NCBI RefSeq assembly: GCF_014641555.1
Contig: NZ_BMHY01000001.1
Span: forward strand, 186,001-250,000
DNA: 64,000 bases
Reading direction: 5' to 3'
DNA from: Paenibacillus radicis (ex Gao et al. 2016)
GTDB lineage: Bacteria; Bacillota; Bacilli; Paenibacillales; Paenibacillaceae
This document shows positions 16,441-26,629 of the stretch, one piece after another (positions within the stretch are counted from its first letter, which is position 1; each line of letters opens with the position of its first letter). The position numbers and the translations under genes were made by a program. The notes beneath the pieces are model-generated. The model was not told the DNA's origin. It ran no database searches and saw nothing but the letters and a program-made list of their open reading frames with translations.

Positions 16441-19400
16441 ATGATAAAAAGACGGTTTTTAGCACTTTTACTCATGACGTCTATGCTATTTACTTTGGCT
16501 TCTCCGCCTATCAGGGTCAGCGCGGCATGGGGAGATAACATATCTCTTTTGACAGTAAATGCAGGAACGGATGGCAATACGGCGACAAACGCCGATGCCC
16601 CGGACGGACAGAAAGCATGGAGCTTAAACACTGGAACCTCAAAGGGTGGAGGCCCTTGGGATAACCTCTTCACGCCGAGTGTGGCTCCTCTGAAAGATGT
16701 ATCCGCTTATAAAGACGGCTACTTCGTTTTCGAGATGTATATTCCGAATGCCAGCTTTAAAAACATGCAAGGGAACAACTGGCTCGTCATCGTAAGTGAC
16801 AGTAATCCCGCTGTGGATAAATTTAACAATAACTCCCGTCTCCAATTGGATACGAGCGGGGTTGCGAATGCAGCAGTGGGCACATGGGCGACAGTCTATA
16901 CGAAGCTGTCTTCGTCAAGCTCGGCAGTCGGGAATAATTTCAATGATGCCTGGCTGGACAAAGTAACTCAACTGGCGATGCATCTGCAATGGGATCCTAA
17001 TGTTCCTAGTACTGAAGTTTTCATTAAAAACCCGCGTTTCCAGAAAAGTGCGCTGGGCGTTCCGGCATCCCCGTCAACGTCTCCAACACTTGATGTAGGA
17101 ACACGAACAGTAACGGCGAATGCACCCGCAAGCGGGCAAGCGGTGGAATTCGCAATTAGCGAAGACGGTAACGCTCCTGCATCGGGTTGGGTGGATGGAA
17201 GTGCAACTGGCGGTGTGTATTCGCATCAATTTGCCGCATTACCTTCTGTAGACACCTATTATGTATTCGCTAGAGCGAAAGCAGACAGCAATTACAGCTT
17301 CATCGGCGCCTCAACAAGAACGACTATAACTTTTATTGATGAACAAACACTGGTCAATGATGCGGCGGCATCTCTGACATGGAATACGATTAAAGGCAGT
17401 AATACCGGGGAAAACGATGTAAAATCACAACTTAATCTTCCAACAGCAATCGGAACAACAAACGTAGCATGGTCTTCGGATAATGCAGCAATAAGCACTA
17501 GCGGAAGCGTAAATCGATTGTTGAACAGAGAAGCAGACAAAACGGTAGTACTCACTGCGACAATTACTAAGGGTAATGCAAGTGCTGTGAAAACTTTTAC
17601 TGTGACGGTGAAAGCTGTGCCTGCGGCGGTAAACGCCCAGGCTGCGACGTTTTTCCCTAATATTGAAGAGGGAACGGTCACCACTGCTGCTCCTGACGGA
17701 AACAGTGCAGTTAAGCTGGGCGCTGGCAAAATAGGCGCTGGCGCTGAACGGCTTTGGGATGCCCGCTTTATTAATAGCAGCGGCAATCAGAATTTATTAG
17801 GCTACGCGAATCAATATTTTGTTTTTGATATGTATGTGACGCATGCCGATCTTTTGAATTTCAACGGTAATAACTGGGTTGCAATGGCGGCTGGCGGCAA
17901 CAGCGTTGATACCAATTCACGTCTTAACTTTAATGTTAGTGAAATGAGAAATGGCAAGGTTAATGAATGGTTTACAGTGTATGCGCAATTATCATCAGCA
18001 AATTCTCCGAATGGTTTCAATCCCGTTAATTTGGATACGGTACAGGCAGCGAGACTGCAAATGCAATGGTCATCTGTGCCTCAAGGGGATATTTATATTA
18101 AAAACCCGCGTTTCCAAAGCTCCGCGGATTCGCCGAAGCCTGTTCCTGCAGCTGTTGAAGCAGCCGGCAACGTTACGTTAACGTCAGCAGCACCGGCAAA
18201 CGGTCAGGCTGTTCAGTTTGCAATTAACACCACCGGCAGCGCTCCGGCAGAAGGAGATTGGACGACCGGTACTCTTAATGCAGGTGTTTATACTGCTACA
18301 TTTACAAAACCGGCAGGCAGCACTTATTATTCATTCGCACGCACAGCTCAAAATACGCAGTATCCTTTCGCAGGAACGTATACAAGAGTTAAAGCGGAGC
18401 ATCTTGACGACAATCAAGCAGTAGCTGATGCAAAGACGAAGCTGACATGGGACACGATCAAAAAATCGAACACACTTCAATCCGAAGTAAGAACGGAGCT
18501 GACGCTTCCGGCAACGGGAGCGAATGATACGGCTATCGTATGGTCGGCAGCGCCGACAGGTATTATTAATACCACAACTGGCAGTGTAACTCGCGACCCT
18601 GACGACAATAAAGCCGTAACCCTTACGGCGACAATAACGAAAGGCAATGCAACGCCTGTTACTAAAACTTTTAATTTGACAGTAGCCAGTATTTCGAACG
18701 AACTTGCTGAAGTGTTCATTGACTTCAACAATTCTGGAACATTCAATGCGGTTAATGCGATTGGAAGCGGGTTCGGCGACGGCGGAGATCCTGCCGGACC
18801 ATTCCCAGGGCTTCAAGGAAACGGCATAGGCGTCAGCCTTACCGGAGACGGCGGCACTGCAGTGGAGACAGTCACTCAAAGCGGTACAGGTGCTGTGAAG
18901 ATTGGCAACTTTATGTACGTCATTGTTGACAATCCTAAGCTTAAGCAAGCCAACAAGGTGGAACTAGCGGTCACATACTGGAGACCAAGCGCAGCGAGCG
19001 GAATTTCGCTGCAGTACAATACCATTTATCCTGGCAATTTCTCCGGATATGAAGCGTATCGATCCGCGAGTCTTCCGGCTGCAGGAAGTGGCAACGCTTG
19101 GGTAACGTCTAAAGTTGTGCTGAGCGGAGCTAATTTTGCGGTAGGCGCACAAAACCAAGGCGCGCATTTCCGCCTCGGCACAGCCGGAGCAATTATTCAG
19201 AGCATACGGATAACCGAAATTCCTCCAACGGATGAAGAAGCGGTACAGTTGGTCGCAAGTGCGCTGACATGGGATGCGATCAAGGGTACGAATACGAGAC
19301 AGGATCTAGTGGAAACGGCTTTGACTCTGGCTAGCGCAGGCTCGTCGAATACGAGCATTGTATGGACATCGACCAATAACACGGTATTAAACAAAGACAC

Positions 19401-22400
19401 TGGAGCAGTAGTTCGTCAGCAAGCCAATACGTCCGTAACCCTCACGGCGACGATAAGCAAAGGTGGGGCAGCACCAGTTGTCAAAACCTTTAATATAGTC
19501 GTTCGCGGTATGGGTGCCGGAACTGACGAGGATGCGGTAAATGAAATGTTGAACAAACTGACATGGGATTTAATCAAAGGCGTGAACGCGTCTGAAACGA
19601 ATGTGACGACGAACCTCGTGCTTCCGTCAATGGGTGATAATATGACGGACATCACATGGACGACATCTGCGGCTAACCTCATTACAACTGCAGGCGTGAT
19701 CCCGACAAACCGTCCGGACGGCGGCGGTAATGTAACGCTTACGGCGACGATAGCAAGAGGTCCGGTAGGGGCTCCGGTAACCAAGACCAAGACATTCGTC
19801 TTGACCGTTCCGGACCGGTATGATTATGCCAAACATATGAGAACGGCAATTACTCAGCAAAACGCTGCTAAAGATTGGGCAGTATCGGACTTTAACGTAC
19901 TTGCTTTCGGTGCGAAAACAGTAGCGATGGCAGAAGCGGAAGGCTTAGTTGAATTCGATAACAGAGAGGCTTTCCAAGCAGCCATTGACGCAGCTTATAA
20001 TGATGGCGGCGGTGTCGTATATATTCCGGCGGGAACCTATGCGTTCTATTCGGAAACTACCGGCACAATAGGCGTTAAGAGTACGACTGGAAATACAACC
20101 TACGAATACAAACAAGTATTGAATTTGCGGGCAGGCGTACAGCTTCGCGGTGAATGGGATAATCCGGATGCGAGTAATTATGACGGTAAAATCGACGGAA
20201 CCATTCTCGCAGTTTACGCCGGACATAATTCCGCCAATTATGACACGTATGTAGATTCCGATGAGAGAGAAAATCAGACAGGCGGCAAAAAAGTAGCTAA
20301 CGTGTCCGACAGATTTATTGACATGGAACAAGGCACGGGTGTAACTAATCTTTCCGTATGGTATCCGAATCAGGATATTAATGCTGAAACTGTTGTTGAG
20401 AAGAGAAACGCAGACGGCCAGAAGACTGGAGAATTTGAGACGATACATGGCATTCCGTATCCATGGACGTTCTATCAAAGAACCGGAAACAGCGCAACGC
20501 TGGATAACGTTACTCTCGTAAATGCATGGGGAGGCTTCATTTCCCTGCCGAGTGAAATGCATTATGTGGTGAACAGCAATATGACGGCTCTCTACAAGGG
20601 CATCGTCGTTCACACCTGTACCGATATCGGACGTATCGAGAACGTTAGTATTGATCCGAAATACTGGGCGAATTCAGGACTTGACGGTGCTCCGTCGCTG
20701 TCGGAAGTGAAAGCTTATACAAGAGCGAACGCTACCGGATTCATGATGCACCGCTCCGACTGGGAGTATGTAGCGGGTCTGTACGTTTCCGGATATAAAA
20801 CGGGGATGTGGATCGGAAGAGAGCCTGGCGGCGACGAAGCTCCGAACGCACAATTCTACGGATTGAAAATAGAAGATAGTGAAACGGGTATATACATTGA
20901 CAATGCTAACGGTTTCGGCCTGCTCTTCTCAGGCTCGGAGTTCGGGGGCGACACGGCTGTATATTTCAACGAACGTTTCAATACTTCGGTTCAATTCAAC
21001 GGAGTTAAATTCAATGGTCCGATTGTGAGCGACGCCAGAGGCGGAGTAATATCCTTTGAGGATAGCACGTTCGACCAATATGATGATTTTGCGCTGAACT
21101 TCCGGGGCAAAGGCAATGCATTAGTCAGCCAAAGCAACTTTAAGAAGGCAAGCAATCACGTCAATCTCGGAGCAAACTTCGGAACGTTTAAATCGGTAAA
21201 TTCCGGTTATAACCTGAACATCGAGAGCGCCAACCTTGCCGAGCACATCAATAACCTTAATCTTGACGTTCAGGGCGGCGGTACGAGCACCACCGTACAG
21301 GTCGTTAATGACGTGGAATATCTATTTGAACCGATTCCGAAAAACGTAAAAACAGATATTGACGTGCACCCAAAACCGGCATCAAGCGCTGTGCTCAGAC
21401 TTGACTTCCCGCGCTCGTTAACAGGCAATGCACCGACCGTGGATATAGCTGCAAAATTGCAGGAAGCTCTTGACTATATTAAAACGAATCACGGCGGCGG
21501 TACGGTCTACCTGCCGGGCGGAAGATACAGGCTGAATAATCCTGTCATTATTCCAGAGGGTGTTGAGCTAAGAGGAACATGGGACGTACAGCACCATACA
21601 CAAGGCGGCGGTACGGCCATATTTACAGCTTACACCGGCGGGGCTCAGGGAGAAAACGGAAGCTCTCTTATACAGCTTAAAGCAAATGCAGGTCTCAGAG
21701 GACTTAACCTGACGCAAGCGAATTTAACAAGCGTCAACCTGGATAACCCGAACCAGACGCTTAAAACTCCGTTCATGGTACAGGGACAAGGAGCAGGCGT
21801 ATATGCAATCAACTTAACCATCCCGATCGGGGACAAAGGTATCGATTTGGCTTCCTATAAAACCGATGGCCATTATGTCGATTATTTAGGCGGCACGCTC
21901 TTGAGAGCAGGCATCTGGGTCGGCGGCGGCGCAGAAGGCGGATTTATCCGAAATATGCAATTCAATCCGCATTACGCGTTGAGACTTCCTGGAGGTCAAG
22001 GATACACGGCGCCTAGCGGCGATTTGTACGCTTTCGTACAAAGGTACAGCAGTGCGCTCAAATTCTCCGACGTGGAAGACCAGACGATTTTCAACAATTT
22101 CGTGTTCGGTTCGGTATACGGCATACACTTCCTGAAGAGAGATTTGGGTAATGGCCAATTCGCCTATCCAGGAAAAATGACGATGATCGGTCACGGCTCG
22201 GACGGAACTACGTACGCTTTGCATGTGGAAGACGCGGACGAACACACCAAAATAATTGCGATCAACTCGGAATTGGTTAATACGAATATCACGACGGAGC
22301 CGAACCGGGCGTATGTCAAAATGGGCGATGCAGCGAATCCTGGAAAAATTCATCCTGACGCTGAACTTGTCCTGTACAACAGCGCGTTCTGGGGAAGCCC

Positions 22401-24702
22401 GACAGTAGCCGGAGCAGTCGTATATAACGGTAAGGTTCGCTTCCAGCAAGCAAACTTTACTCAGCTGCCTGGCAATAATCCGGGTATAGACGTTCAAGGC
22501 GGAAAAGCGTACGTGTACTCGTCTTACTTCCAGCCGACGAAAAACGGCCAGAATAATAATGTGTATGCCATGCTGCGCGATGGCGGCACATCGATCGAGC
22601 TAAGCAACAACTATTACGCATCCGGTCTGAGAAACAGTACACCAGCGGGCAATCCGTACGGAATTTACGGCTCGGATTTATTGGCGGAACCGTTTGTATT
22701 TAACCTAACTAAAAACGGAGATAAACAACAATTCAGCGTGAAGTATAATGTCGGAGGAAAATCTTCTTCACCTGGGACATTAAAAATTGTTTCCCCGGGA
22801 GCTTATGCTAAAGATATCACTCCCGTCAAATTTAATGCGCTTGCGGCAGGCGAATCCGTAACCGTAGATTTACCGTATTATATTGCAGGTCTGGTCACAT
22901 TCGAGGTTCATCTCGAAGACGGAAAAACATACACCTATACGGCAAAATTTGACACGGCATACGCTGAAAAGGCAAGTAATGCCGGCGCGGAAAATCCGGC
23001 TAAAACTGCCGCAACTCCGGCCTATGTCATGGACACCAAAGATTATGTCACTTCGGGAACGTGGGATGGTCCGCAAGACCTCAGCGCAGCATCGCATTTC
23101 GCATGGGATGACAGCAATTTGTATGCGTACATTGTCGTTACAGACGATGTGCACTACAATAACCAAACTGGAGGGAATATATGGAGAGAGGACAGCTTGC
23201 AGTTTGGCGTTGATTTACGGAATCCTGCAACTAATAGTACAACGCGGAATGAATTAGGATTCGCGCTTACTAATAACAAAGAAGTTATAAAGTGGGCTTG
23301 GACTCGTCCTACAGGCGCTAATGCACCGACAGCTCCGATAACGGATATCGTGGCAGATGTTACGAGAGATGAAAATGCTAAAACGACGATTTACAATTTG
23401 AAAATTCCGTTTAATACCGTTCTTAATAATCCTGCATCGGAGCTAGCGAACGGAAGAATCGGAATATCGATCATGCTCAATGAATCGGATGGCTCACAAG
23501 AATCTGACGGCAGCAGAAGTACATTTGAAGTTGAAAGCGGACAATTAAAAAATTCAACTTTATTTACAGATTTATATCTGTTAGGAGCAGGCAAATACAA
23601 TGAAAAGCTTGAAGCATCAGCAAGAGCGGCTGTTTCAAAGGCTCTGGAGTCTGGTTCTGCTGCCGATCTCGCTACGGCTCACAACTTTGTCATTATTTTG
23701 GCAGACGGCGAAGTGAAGACAGAGCTTCTTAACCAAATCAAAGTTACCGATCAGGAGAACAGCGAAATCAGTCCAACTGCTGCTGAGTTTGATTTGAACA
23801 CTAGCAAGCAGCAGGCAGCTGTAATACAACTGGAGCTTAAAGGGAATACGCTGACGGCTATTAAGAACGGCAGTACCCTGCTGCAGGCTGGGACAGATTA
23901 TGTTGTGAATAACGATCAGATTACGATTACGAAAGCTTACTTGGCGACATTGTCAAAAGGTACTGCGCAGCTGACGTTTGAGTTTAGCGCAGGCCAGCCG
24001 AAGGTGCTGACGATTACAGTCGTTGATACTACGCCTGGCAACAACGGCGGAAACAATGGCGGTAATGGTAACAACGGTAATAATGGCGGTAATAACGGAG
24101 GCAATGGCAACAATGGAGGCAGCAACGGTGGCAACACCGGCGGTAATACAGGCGGAAATCAAGTTGAACTGAAGGATATTGCCGGACACTGGGCAGAAAC
24201 TGCAATTCGCAAGGCAGTGGAAAAAGGCTTTGTGCTGGGCTACCAGGATCATACCTTCAAGCCAAATGCGGCGGTTACCCGTGCGGAATTTGCCGTGATG
24301 TTAACCCGCGCATTGACTGTACAAGGCGATGGAAAGCAGCATACCTTCAAAGATGATTCAGCCATTGCTTCATGGTCGAAAGAAGCGCTTGCTCAGGCAG
24401 TAGAAGCGGGGGTTTTGAGCGGCTACTCGGATGGAACATTGCGTCCAAATAGCGGTTTGACACGCGCTGAGCTTGCAGTAATGATTGCTCGTGCTTTGAA
24501 GCTGGAAGACCAGAAGGATAAAGCGGCAAGCTTTACTGACCAAGACAAACTGCCAGAGTGGGCAAAAGGCGCGATTGGCGCAGTAGCTGAAAAAGGAATT
24601 ATGCAGGGCAAGGAAGGCGGCAAGTTTGACTTCAATGGCGTGGCAACCAGAGCGGAAGTCATCACCATTCTGCTCCGTATTTTGGAGCTGGAAGAGAAAT
24701 AA
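16441..24702 (+). CDS. giant modular beta-helix surface protein with SLH anchors
   Basis: This is a 2753-residue secreted protein. The signal peptide (1-28) ends in VSA. Two copies of a carbohydrate-binding-like module follow (about 30-205 and 395-570; shared features are NNWVAMA/NNWLVIV and IKNPRFQ), each with an Ig-like domain. There are four atrophied Ig-like repeats with a LTWDxIK motif (about 302-394, 658-750, 931-1022, 1030-1124). Two pectate-lyase-3 type right-handed beta-helices start near 1171 (GGGVVYIPAGTY) and 1667 (GGGTVYLPGGRY). A CBM9-like domain lies at about 2174-2340, an X2-like domain at 2435-2530, an Asn-Gly linker at 2534-2575 and three SLH repeats at 2576-2753. ATG 16441 is ten bases after GGAGG. 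It is probably wall-bound and acts on a polysaccharide; lyase, hydrolase or pure binding cannot be told apart. Confidence 0.88.
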   Translation: MIKRRFLALLLMTSMLFTLASPPIRVSAAWGDNISLLTVNAGTDGNTATNADAPDGQKAWSLNTGTSKGGGPWDNLFTPSVAPLKDVSAYKDGYFVFEMYIPNASFKNMQGNNWLVIVSDSNPAVDKFNNNSRLQLDTSGVANAAVGTWATVYTKLSSSSSAVGNNFNDAWLDKVTQLAMHLQWDPNVPSTEVFIKNPRFQKSALGVPASPSTSPTLDVGTRTVTANAPASGQAVEFAISEDGNAPASGWVDGSATGGVYSHQFAALPSVDTYYVFARAKADSNYSFIGASTRTTITFIDEQTLVNDAAASLTWNTIKGSNTGENDVKSQLNLPTAIGTTNVAWSSDNAAISTSGSVNRLLNREADKTVVLTATITKGNASAVKTFTVTVKAVPAAVNAQAATFFPNIEEGTVTTAAPDGNSAVKLGAGKIGAGAERLWDARFINSSGNQNLLGYANQYFVFDMYVTHADLLNFNGNNWVAMAAGGNSVDTNSRLNFNVSEMRNGKVNEWFTVYAQLSSANSPNGFNPVNLDTVQAARLQMQWSSVPQGDIYIKNPRFQSSADSPKPVPAAVEAAGNVTLTSAAPANGQAVQFAINTTGSAPAEGDWTTGTLNAGVYTATFTKPAGSTYYSFARTAQNTQYPFAGTYTRVKAEHLDDNQAVADAKTKLTWDTIKKSNTLQSEVRTELTLPATGANDTAIVWSAAPTGIINTTTGSVTRDPDDNKAVTLTATITKGNATPVTKTFNLTVASISNELAEVFIDFNNSGTFNAVNAIGSGFGDGGDPAGPFPGLQGNGIGVSLTGDGGTAVETVTQSGTGAVKIGNFMYVIVDNPKLKQANKVELAVTYWRPSAASGISLQYNTIYPGNFSGYEAYRSASLPAAGSGNAWVTSKVVLSGANFAVGAQNQGAHFRLGTAGAIIQSIRITEIPPTDEEAVQLVASALTWDAIKGTNTRQDLVETALTLASAGSSNTSIVWTSTNNTVLNKDTGAVVRQQANTSVTLTATISKGGAAPVVKTFNIVVRGMGAGTDEDAVNEMLNKLTWDLIKGVNASETNVTTNLVLPSMGDNMTDITWTTSAANLITTAGVIPTNRPDGGGNVTLTATIARGPVGAPVTKTKTFVLTVPDRYDYAKHMRTAITQQNAAKDWAVSDFNVLAFGAKTVAMAEAEGLVEFDNREAFQAAIDAAYNDGGGVVYIPAGTYAFYSETTGTIGVKSTTGNTTYEYKQVLNLRAGVQLRGEWDNPDASNYDGKIDGTILAVYAGHNSANYDTYVDSDERENQTGGKKVANVSDRFIDMEQGTGVTNLSVWYPNQDINAETVVEKRNADGQKTGEFETIHGIPYPWTFYQRTGNSATLDNVTLVNAWGGFISLPSEMHYVVNSNMTALYKGIVVHTCTDIGRIENVSIDPKYWANSGLDGAPSLSEVKAYTRANATGFMMHRSDWEYVAGLYVSGYKTGMWIGREPGGDEAPNAQFYGLKIEDSETGIYIDNANGFGLLFSGSEFGGDTAVYFNERFNTSVQFNGVKFNGPIVSDARGGVISFEDSTFDQYDDFALNFRGKGNALVSQSNFKKASNHVNLGANFGTFKSVNSGYNLNIESANLAEHINNLNLDVQGGGTSTTVQVVNDVEYLFEPIPKNVKTDIDVHPKPASSAVLRLDFPRSLTGNAPTVDIAAKLQEALDYIKTNHGGGTVYLPGGRYRLNNPVIIPEGVELRGTWDVQHHTQGGGTAIFTAYTGGAQGENGSSLIQLKANAGLRGLNLTQANLTSVNLDNPNQTLKTPFMVQGQGAGVYAINLTIPIGDKGIDLASYKTDGHYVDYLGGTLLRAGIWVGGGAEGGFIRNMQFNPHYALRLPGGQGYTAPSGDLYAFVQRYSSALKFSDVEDQTIFNNFVFGSVYGIHFLKRDLGNGQFAYPGKMTMIGHGSDGTTYALHVEDADEHTKIIAINSELVNTNITTEPNRAYVKMGDAANPGKIHPDAELVLYNSAFWGSPTVAGAVVYNGKVRFQQANFTQLPGNNPGIDVQGGKAYVYSSYFQPTKNGQNNNVYAMLRDGGTSIELSNNYYASGLRNSTPAGNPYGIYGSDLLAEPFVFNLTKNGDKQQFSVKYNVGGKSSSPGTLKIVSPGAYAKDITPVKFNALAAGESVTVDLPYYIAGLVTFEVHLEDGKTYTYTAKFDTAYAEKASNAGAENPAKTAATPAYVMDTKDYVTSGTWDGPQDLSAASHFAWDDSNLYAYIVVTDDVHYNNQTGGNIWREDSLQFGVDLRNPATNSTTRNELGFALTNNKEVIKWAWTRPTGANAPTAPITDIVADVTRDENAKTTIYNLKIPFNTVLNNPASELANGRIGISIMLNESDGSQESDGSRSTFEVESGQLKNSTLFTDLYLLGAGKYNEKLEASARAAVSKALESGSAADLATAHNFVIILADGEVKTELLNQIKVTDQENSEISPTAAEFDLNTSKQQAAVIQLELKGNTLTAIKNGSTLLQAGTDYVVNNDQITITKAYLATLSKGTAQLTFEFSAGQPKVLTITVVDTTPGNNGGNNGGNGNNGNNGGNNGGNGNNGGSNGGNTGGNTGGNQVELKDIAGHWAETAIRKAVEKGFVLGYQDHTFKPNAAVTRAEFAVMLTRALTVQGDGKQHTFKDDSAIASWSKEALAQAVEAGVLSGYSDGTLRPNSGLTRAELAVMIARALKLEDQKDKAASFTDQDKLPEWAKGAIGAVAEKGIMQGKEGGKFDFNGVATRAEVITILLRILELEEK

Positions 24703-24707
24703 GAATT

Positions 24708-24751
24708 AAAAAAGGATGTCAGCGGCGATTAGCCAAGCTGACATCCTTTTT
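24708..24751. terminator. bidirectional terminator after the SLH gene
   Basis: AAAAAGGATGTCAGC pairs perfectly with GCTGACATCCTTTTT around a 13-base loop. It also ends the minus-strand TetR gene, whose stop codon overlaps the repeat's edge. Confidence 0.9.
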
Positions 24752-25313
24752 AAATGCCTTTAAACAGAATGACTTCGACCAGTTGCTGAATTAATTGCTG
24801 CAGCTCACTCGAATTTTTAGCGACGATTTTGAACCCGCGCAAAGAGCTTGTCAGGAGATAAGCCAATTGTTGTGGATTTAGCCCTTCGTGTTTTTCATGA
24901 TGTTCGAAGTGTTCTTGTATCAGTGACGCCAATATCTGTTCGAACTTCTTATAGCTCACGTCTAATGCTTCGCGGGCAAATTCATAAGAGCTGTCTGTGA
25001 TTTCCCTTATTTCCGGTGAATGAAGTGCCTGGTCGAATATATTGATCGCCCAAACTTCAAAAGCATAAAAGATTTTTTCTTTGGGTGTGCCGCTCTGCGG
25101 CAGCCCTTTTTGTATTTCCTCTATAAGGCTGTCCCCATTAAAAAGGATGGCTGAATTAAATATCTCCTCTTTACTCTTGAAAAATAAGTAAAGACCGGCA
25201 CGCGAGATTCCAGCGGCCTGAGAAATATCATTCATCGATACACGCTTATATCCGTACTTGTAAAATACCTCAAGCGCGGTTGAAATAATGTGATGCCTCT
25301 TTTGATCGTCCAT
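24750..25313 (-). CDS. TetR/AcrR-family regulator
   Basis: The 187-residue protein has a TetR helix-turn-helix at residues 8-55 (ALEVFYKYGYKRVSMNDISQAAGISRAGLYLFFKSKEEIF), then a helical ligand domain. It is divergent from a short-chain dehydrogenase gene 146 bases away and probably represses it. The start ATG follows no strong Shine-Dalgarno; AGTGTTGA precedes it. A GACA-TGTC inverted repeat overlaps the -35 of the dehydrogenase promoter and is a candidate operator. Confidence 0.88.
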   Translation of the reverse strand: MDDQKRHHIISTALEVFYKYGYKRVSMNDISQAAGISRAGLYLFFKSKEEIFNSAILFNGDSLIEEIQKGLPQSGTPKEKIFYAFEVWAINIFDQALHSPEIREITDSSYEFAREALDVSYKKFEQILASLIQEHFEHHEKHEGLNPQQLAYLLTSSLRGFKIVAKNSSELQQLIQQLVEVILFKGI

Positions 25314-25356
25314 TCAACACTACCCCAGTCTTGATTTTCTTTCATTTTATTATATA

Positions 25357-25390
25357 GACACTTTACAATATCTGTCCACTCGTATATTAT
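25357..25390 (+). promoter_or_regulatory. sigma-A promoter of the SDR gene with overlapping operator
   Basis: TTTACA (25362-25367) and TATTAT (25385-25390) are exactly 17 bases apart. GACA (25357-25360) and TGTC (25373-25376) form a short inverted repeat around the -35, a plausible TetR-family site. Confidence 0.65.
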
Positions 25391-25459
25391 AGGCATATAT
25401 ACATTTATCGTATTTTGTCTAATTGTACAAATTGATTTTAAAAGGAGAACACAATAACG

Positions 25460-26440
25460 ATGAGTACAGAACAAAAGCCGTTGCAATCCGGTTTCGGATT
25501 TCATACTACAGCACAGGAAGCCTTAGCTGGTCGTGATCTTAGCGGGAAAATCGCTATTGTAACAGGCGGCCATGGAGGCATTGGACTTGAGACGACAAGA
25601 GTACTCTCGAAGGCCGGTGCAACCATTATTGTCGGAGCCCGAAATGTAAAGCAGGCACAGCAGCAAGTCAGTCAATTGAGCAATGTAGAAGTGCTTCAAC
25701 TAGATCTTTCCGATCCAGCATCTATTGATGCGTTTGCTGCCGGATTTCTGAAGTCCGAGCGTCAGCTTGATATTCTAATTAACAATGCGGGCGTTACAGC
25801 ACCACCGGAAATAAAGGATTTCCGCGGATATGACACGCAGTTGGCAACTAATTATTTGGGTCATTTTCAATTGACCGTCAGACTCTGGGAAGCATTGAAA
25901 AAGTCCGGCAACGCTCGGGTAGTTTCGCTTTCCTCCATCGGTCATATGGATGGGCAAGTCGACTTGAGTGATCTTAATTTTAACAACAGGCCTTATAACA
26001 CAGACATTTCATACGGACAATCCAAAACGGCATGCTCGCTTTTTGCTATTGAACTAGATAAACGAGGGAAAGAGCATGGCATCCGCGCATTTGCCGTCCA
26101 TCCTGGAGGTATATTGACAGGCTTAACCCGACACTTATCGGACGAGGTGCTCGCACTTTGGGGTGTTCATCGTGATGCTGCGGGTAACTTTATTTCCCCT
26201 GAAGGGTTTAAGACCGTCGAGGAAGGTGCCGCGACAACCATCTTTTGCGCAGCTAATTCCGCATTAGAAGGTAAGGGCGGCGTGTACTGTGAAGACAGTG
26301 ATATAGCGGAGCTGGTTCCTGATGACTACACTGAGCGCAGAGGTGTTCGCGGCTGGGCAATTGATCCGGCGCTTGCAGCGTCACTGTGGGAACAAAGCGA
26401 GGAGCTGCTTAACATTCCTCACGGAACGATCCCTCAATAA
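25460..26440 (+). CDS. short-chain dehydrogenase/reductase
   Basis: This 326-residue Rossmann-fold oxidoreductase has the NAD(P) loop TGGHGGIG near residue 36, the NNAG motif near residue 110, the catalytic Ser in VVSLSSIG and the YGQSK (YxxxK) pair near residue 192. The C-terminal extension makes it longer than classical SDRs (about 250), like the retinol-dehydrogenase/WW-oxidoreductase-like group. The substrate is unknown. It is divergent from a TetR regulator, an arrangement often used for oxidoreductases induced by small lipophilic or electrophilic compounds. The ATG follows AAAAGGAGA. Confidence 0.9.
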   Translation: MSTEQKPLQSGFGFHTTAQEALAGRDLSGKIAIVTGGHGGIGLETTRVLSKAGATIIVGARNVKQAQQQVSQLSNVEVLQLDLSDPASIDAFAAGFLKSERQLDILINNAGVTAPPEIKDFRGYDTQLATNYLGHFQLTVRLWEALKKSGNARVVSLSSIGHMDGQVDLSDLNFNNRPYNTDISYGQSKTACSLFAIELDKRGKEHGIRAFAVHPGGILTGLTRHLSDEVLALWGVHRDAAGNFISPEGFKTVEEGAATTIFCAANSALEGKGGVYCEDSDIAELVPDDYTERRGVRGWAIDPALAASLWEQSEELLNIPHGTIPQ

Positions 26441-26469
26441 ATAAGCTCTCGGGACTTTCTCGACAGCCT

Positions 26470-26494
26470 AAGGGGCAATCATCGATTGCCCCTT
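26470..26494 (+). terminator. terminator of the SDR gene
   Basis: AAGGGGCAAT and ATTGCCCCTT pair perfectly around CATCG. The T-tail (ACTTTATG) is weak. Confidence 0.7.
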
Positions 26495-26551
26495 ACTTTA
26501 TGTATTCAGAAGGCATAATAACTGAAGTGCTAGTCATATCCTAACAAACAC

Positions 26552-26582
26552 TTGACTTAAAGTTCACTTTAAGGTTTAAAAT
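26552..26582 (+). promoter_or_regulatory. MerR-family-type promoter with stretched spacer
   Basis: TTGACT (26552-26557) and TAAAAT (26577-26582) are 19 bases apart, the unusual spacing bent by MerR-type activators. The spacer holds the palindrome CTTAAAGT-TC-ACTTTAAG (26556-26573), perfect in its 8-base arms. No MerR gene is present in the window. Confidence 0.75.
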
Positions 26583-26629
26583 AGAGACTACCATTTTTTA
26601 ATCAAAGATCTAGAAGGAGAAGCCTCTGA

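Noticed and set aside
19945..20613. Minus-strand ORF of 222 codons, and other long antisense ORFs within the giant SLH gene
   Set aside because: All are shadows of the long plus-strand coding frame, which has clear domains throughout.
24040..24165. Repetitive stretch that could suggest a CRISPR or microsatellite array
   Set aside because: It encodes the Asn/Gly-rich linker between the X2-like domain and the SLH repeats, has no spacers and stays in frame.
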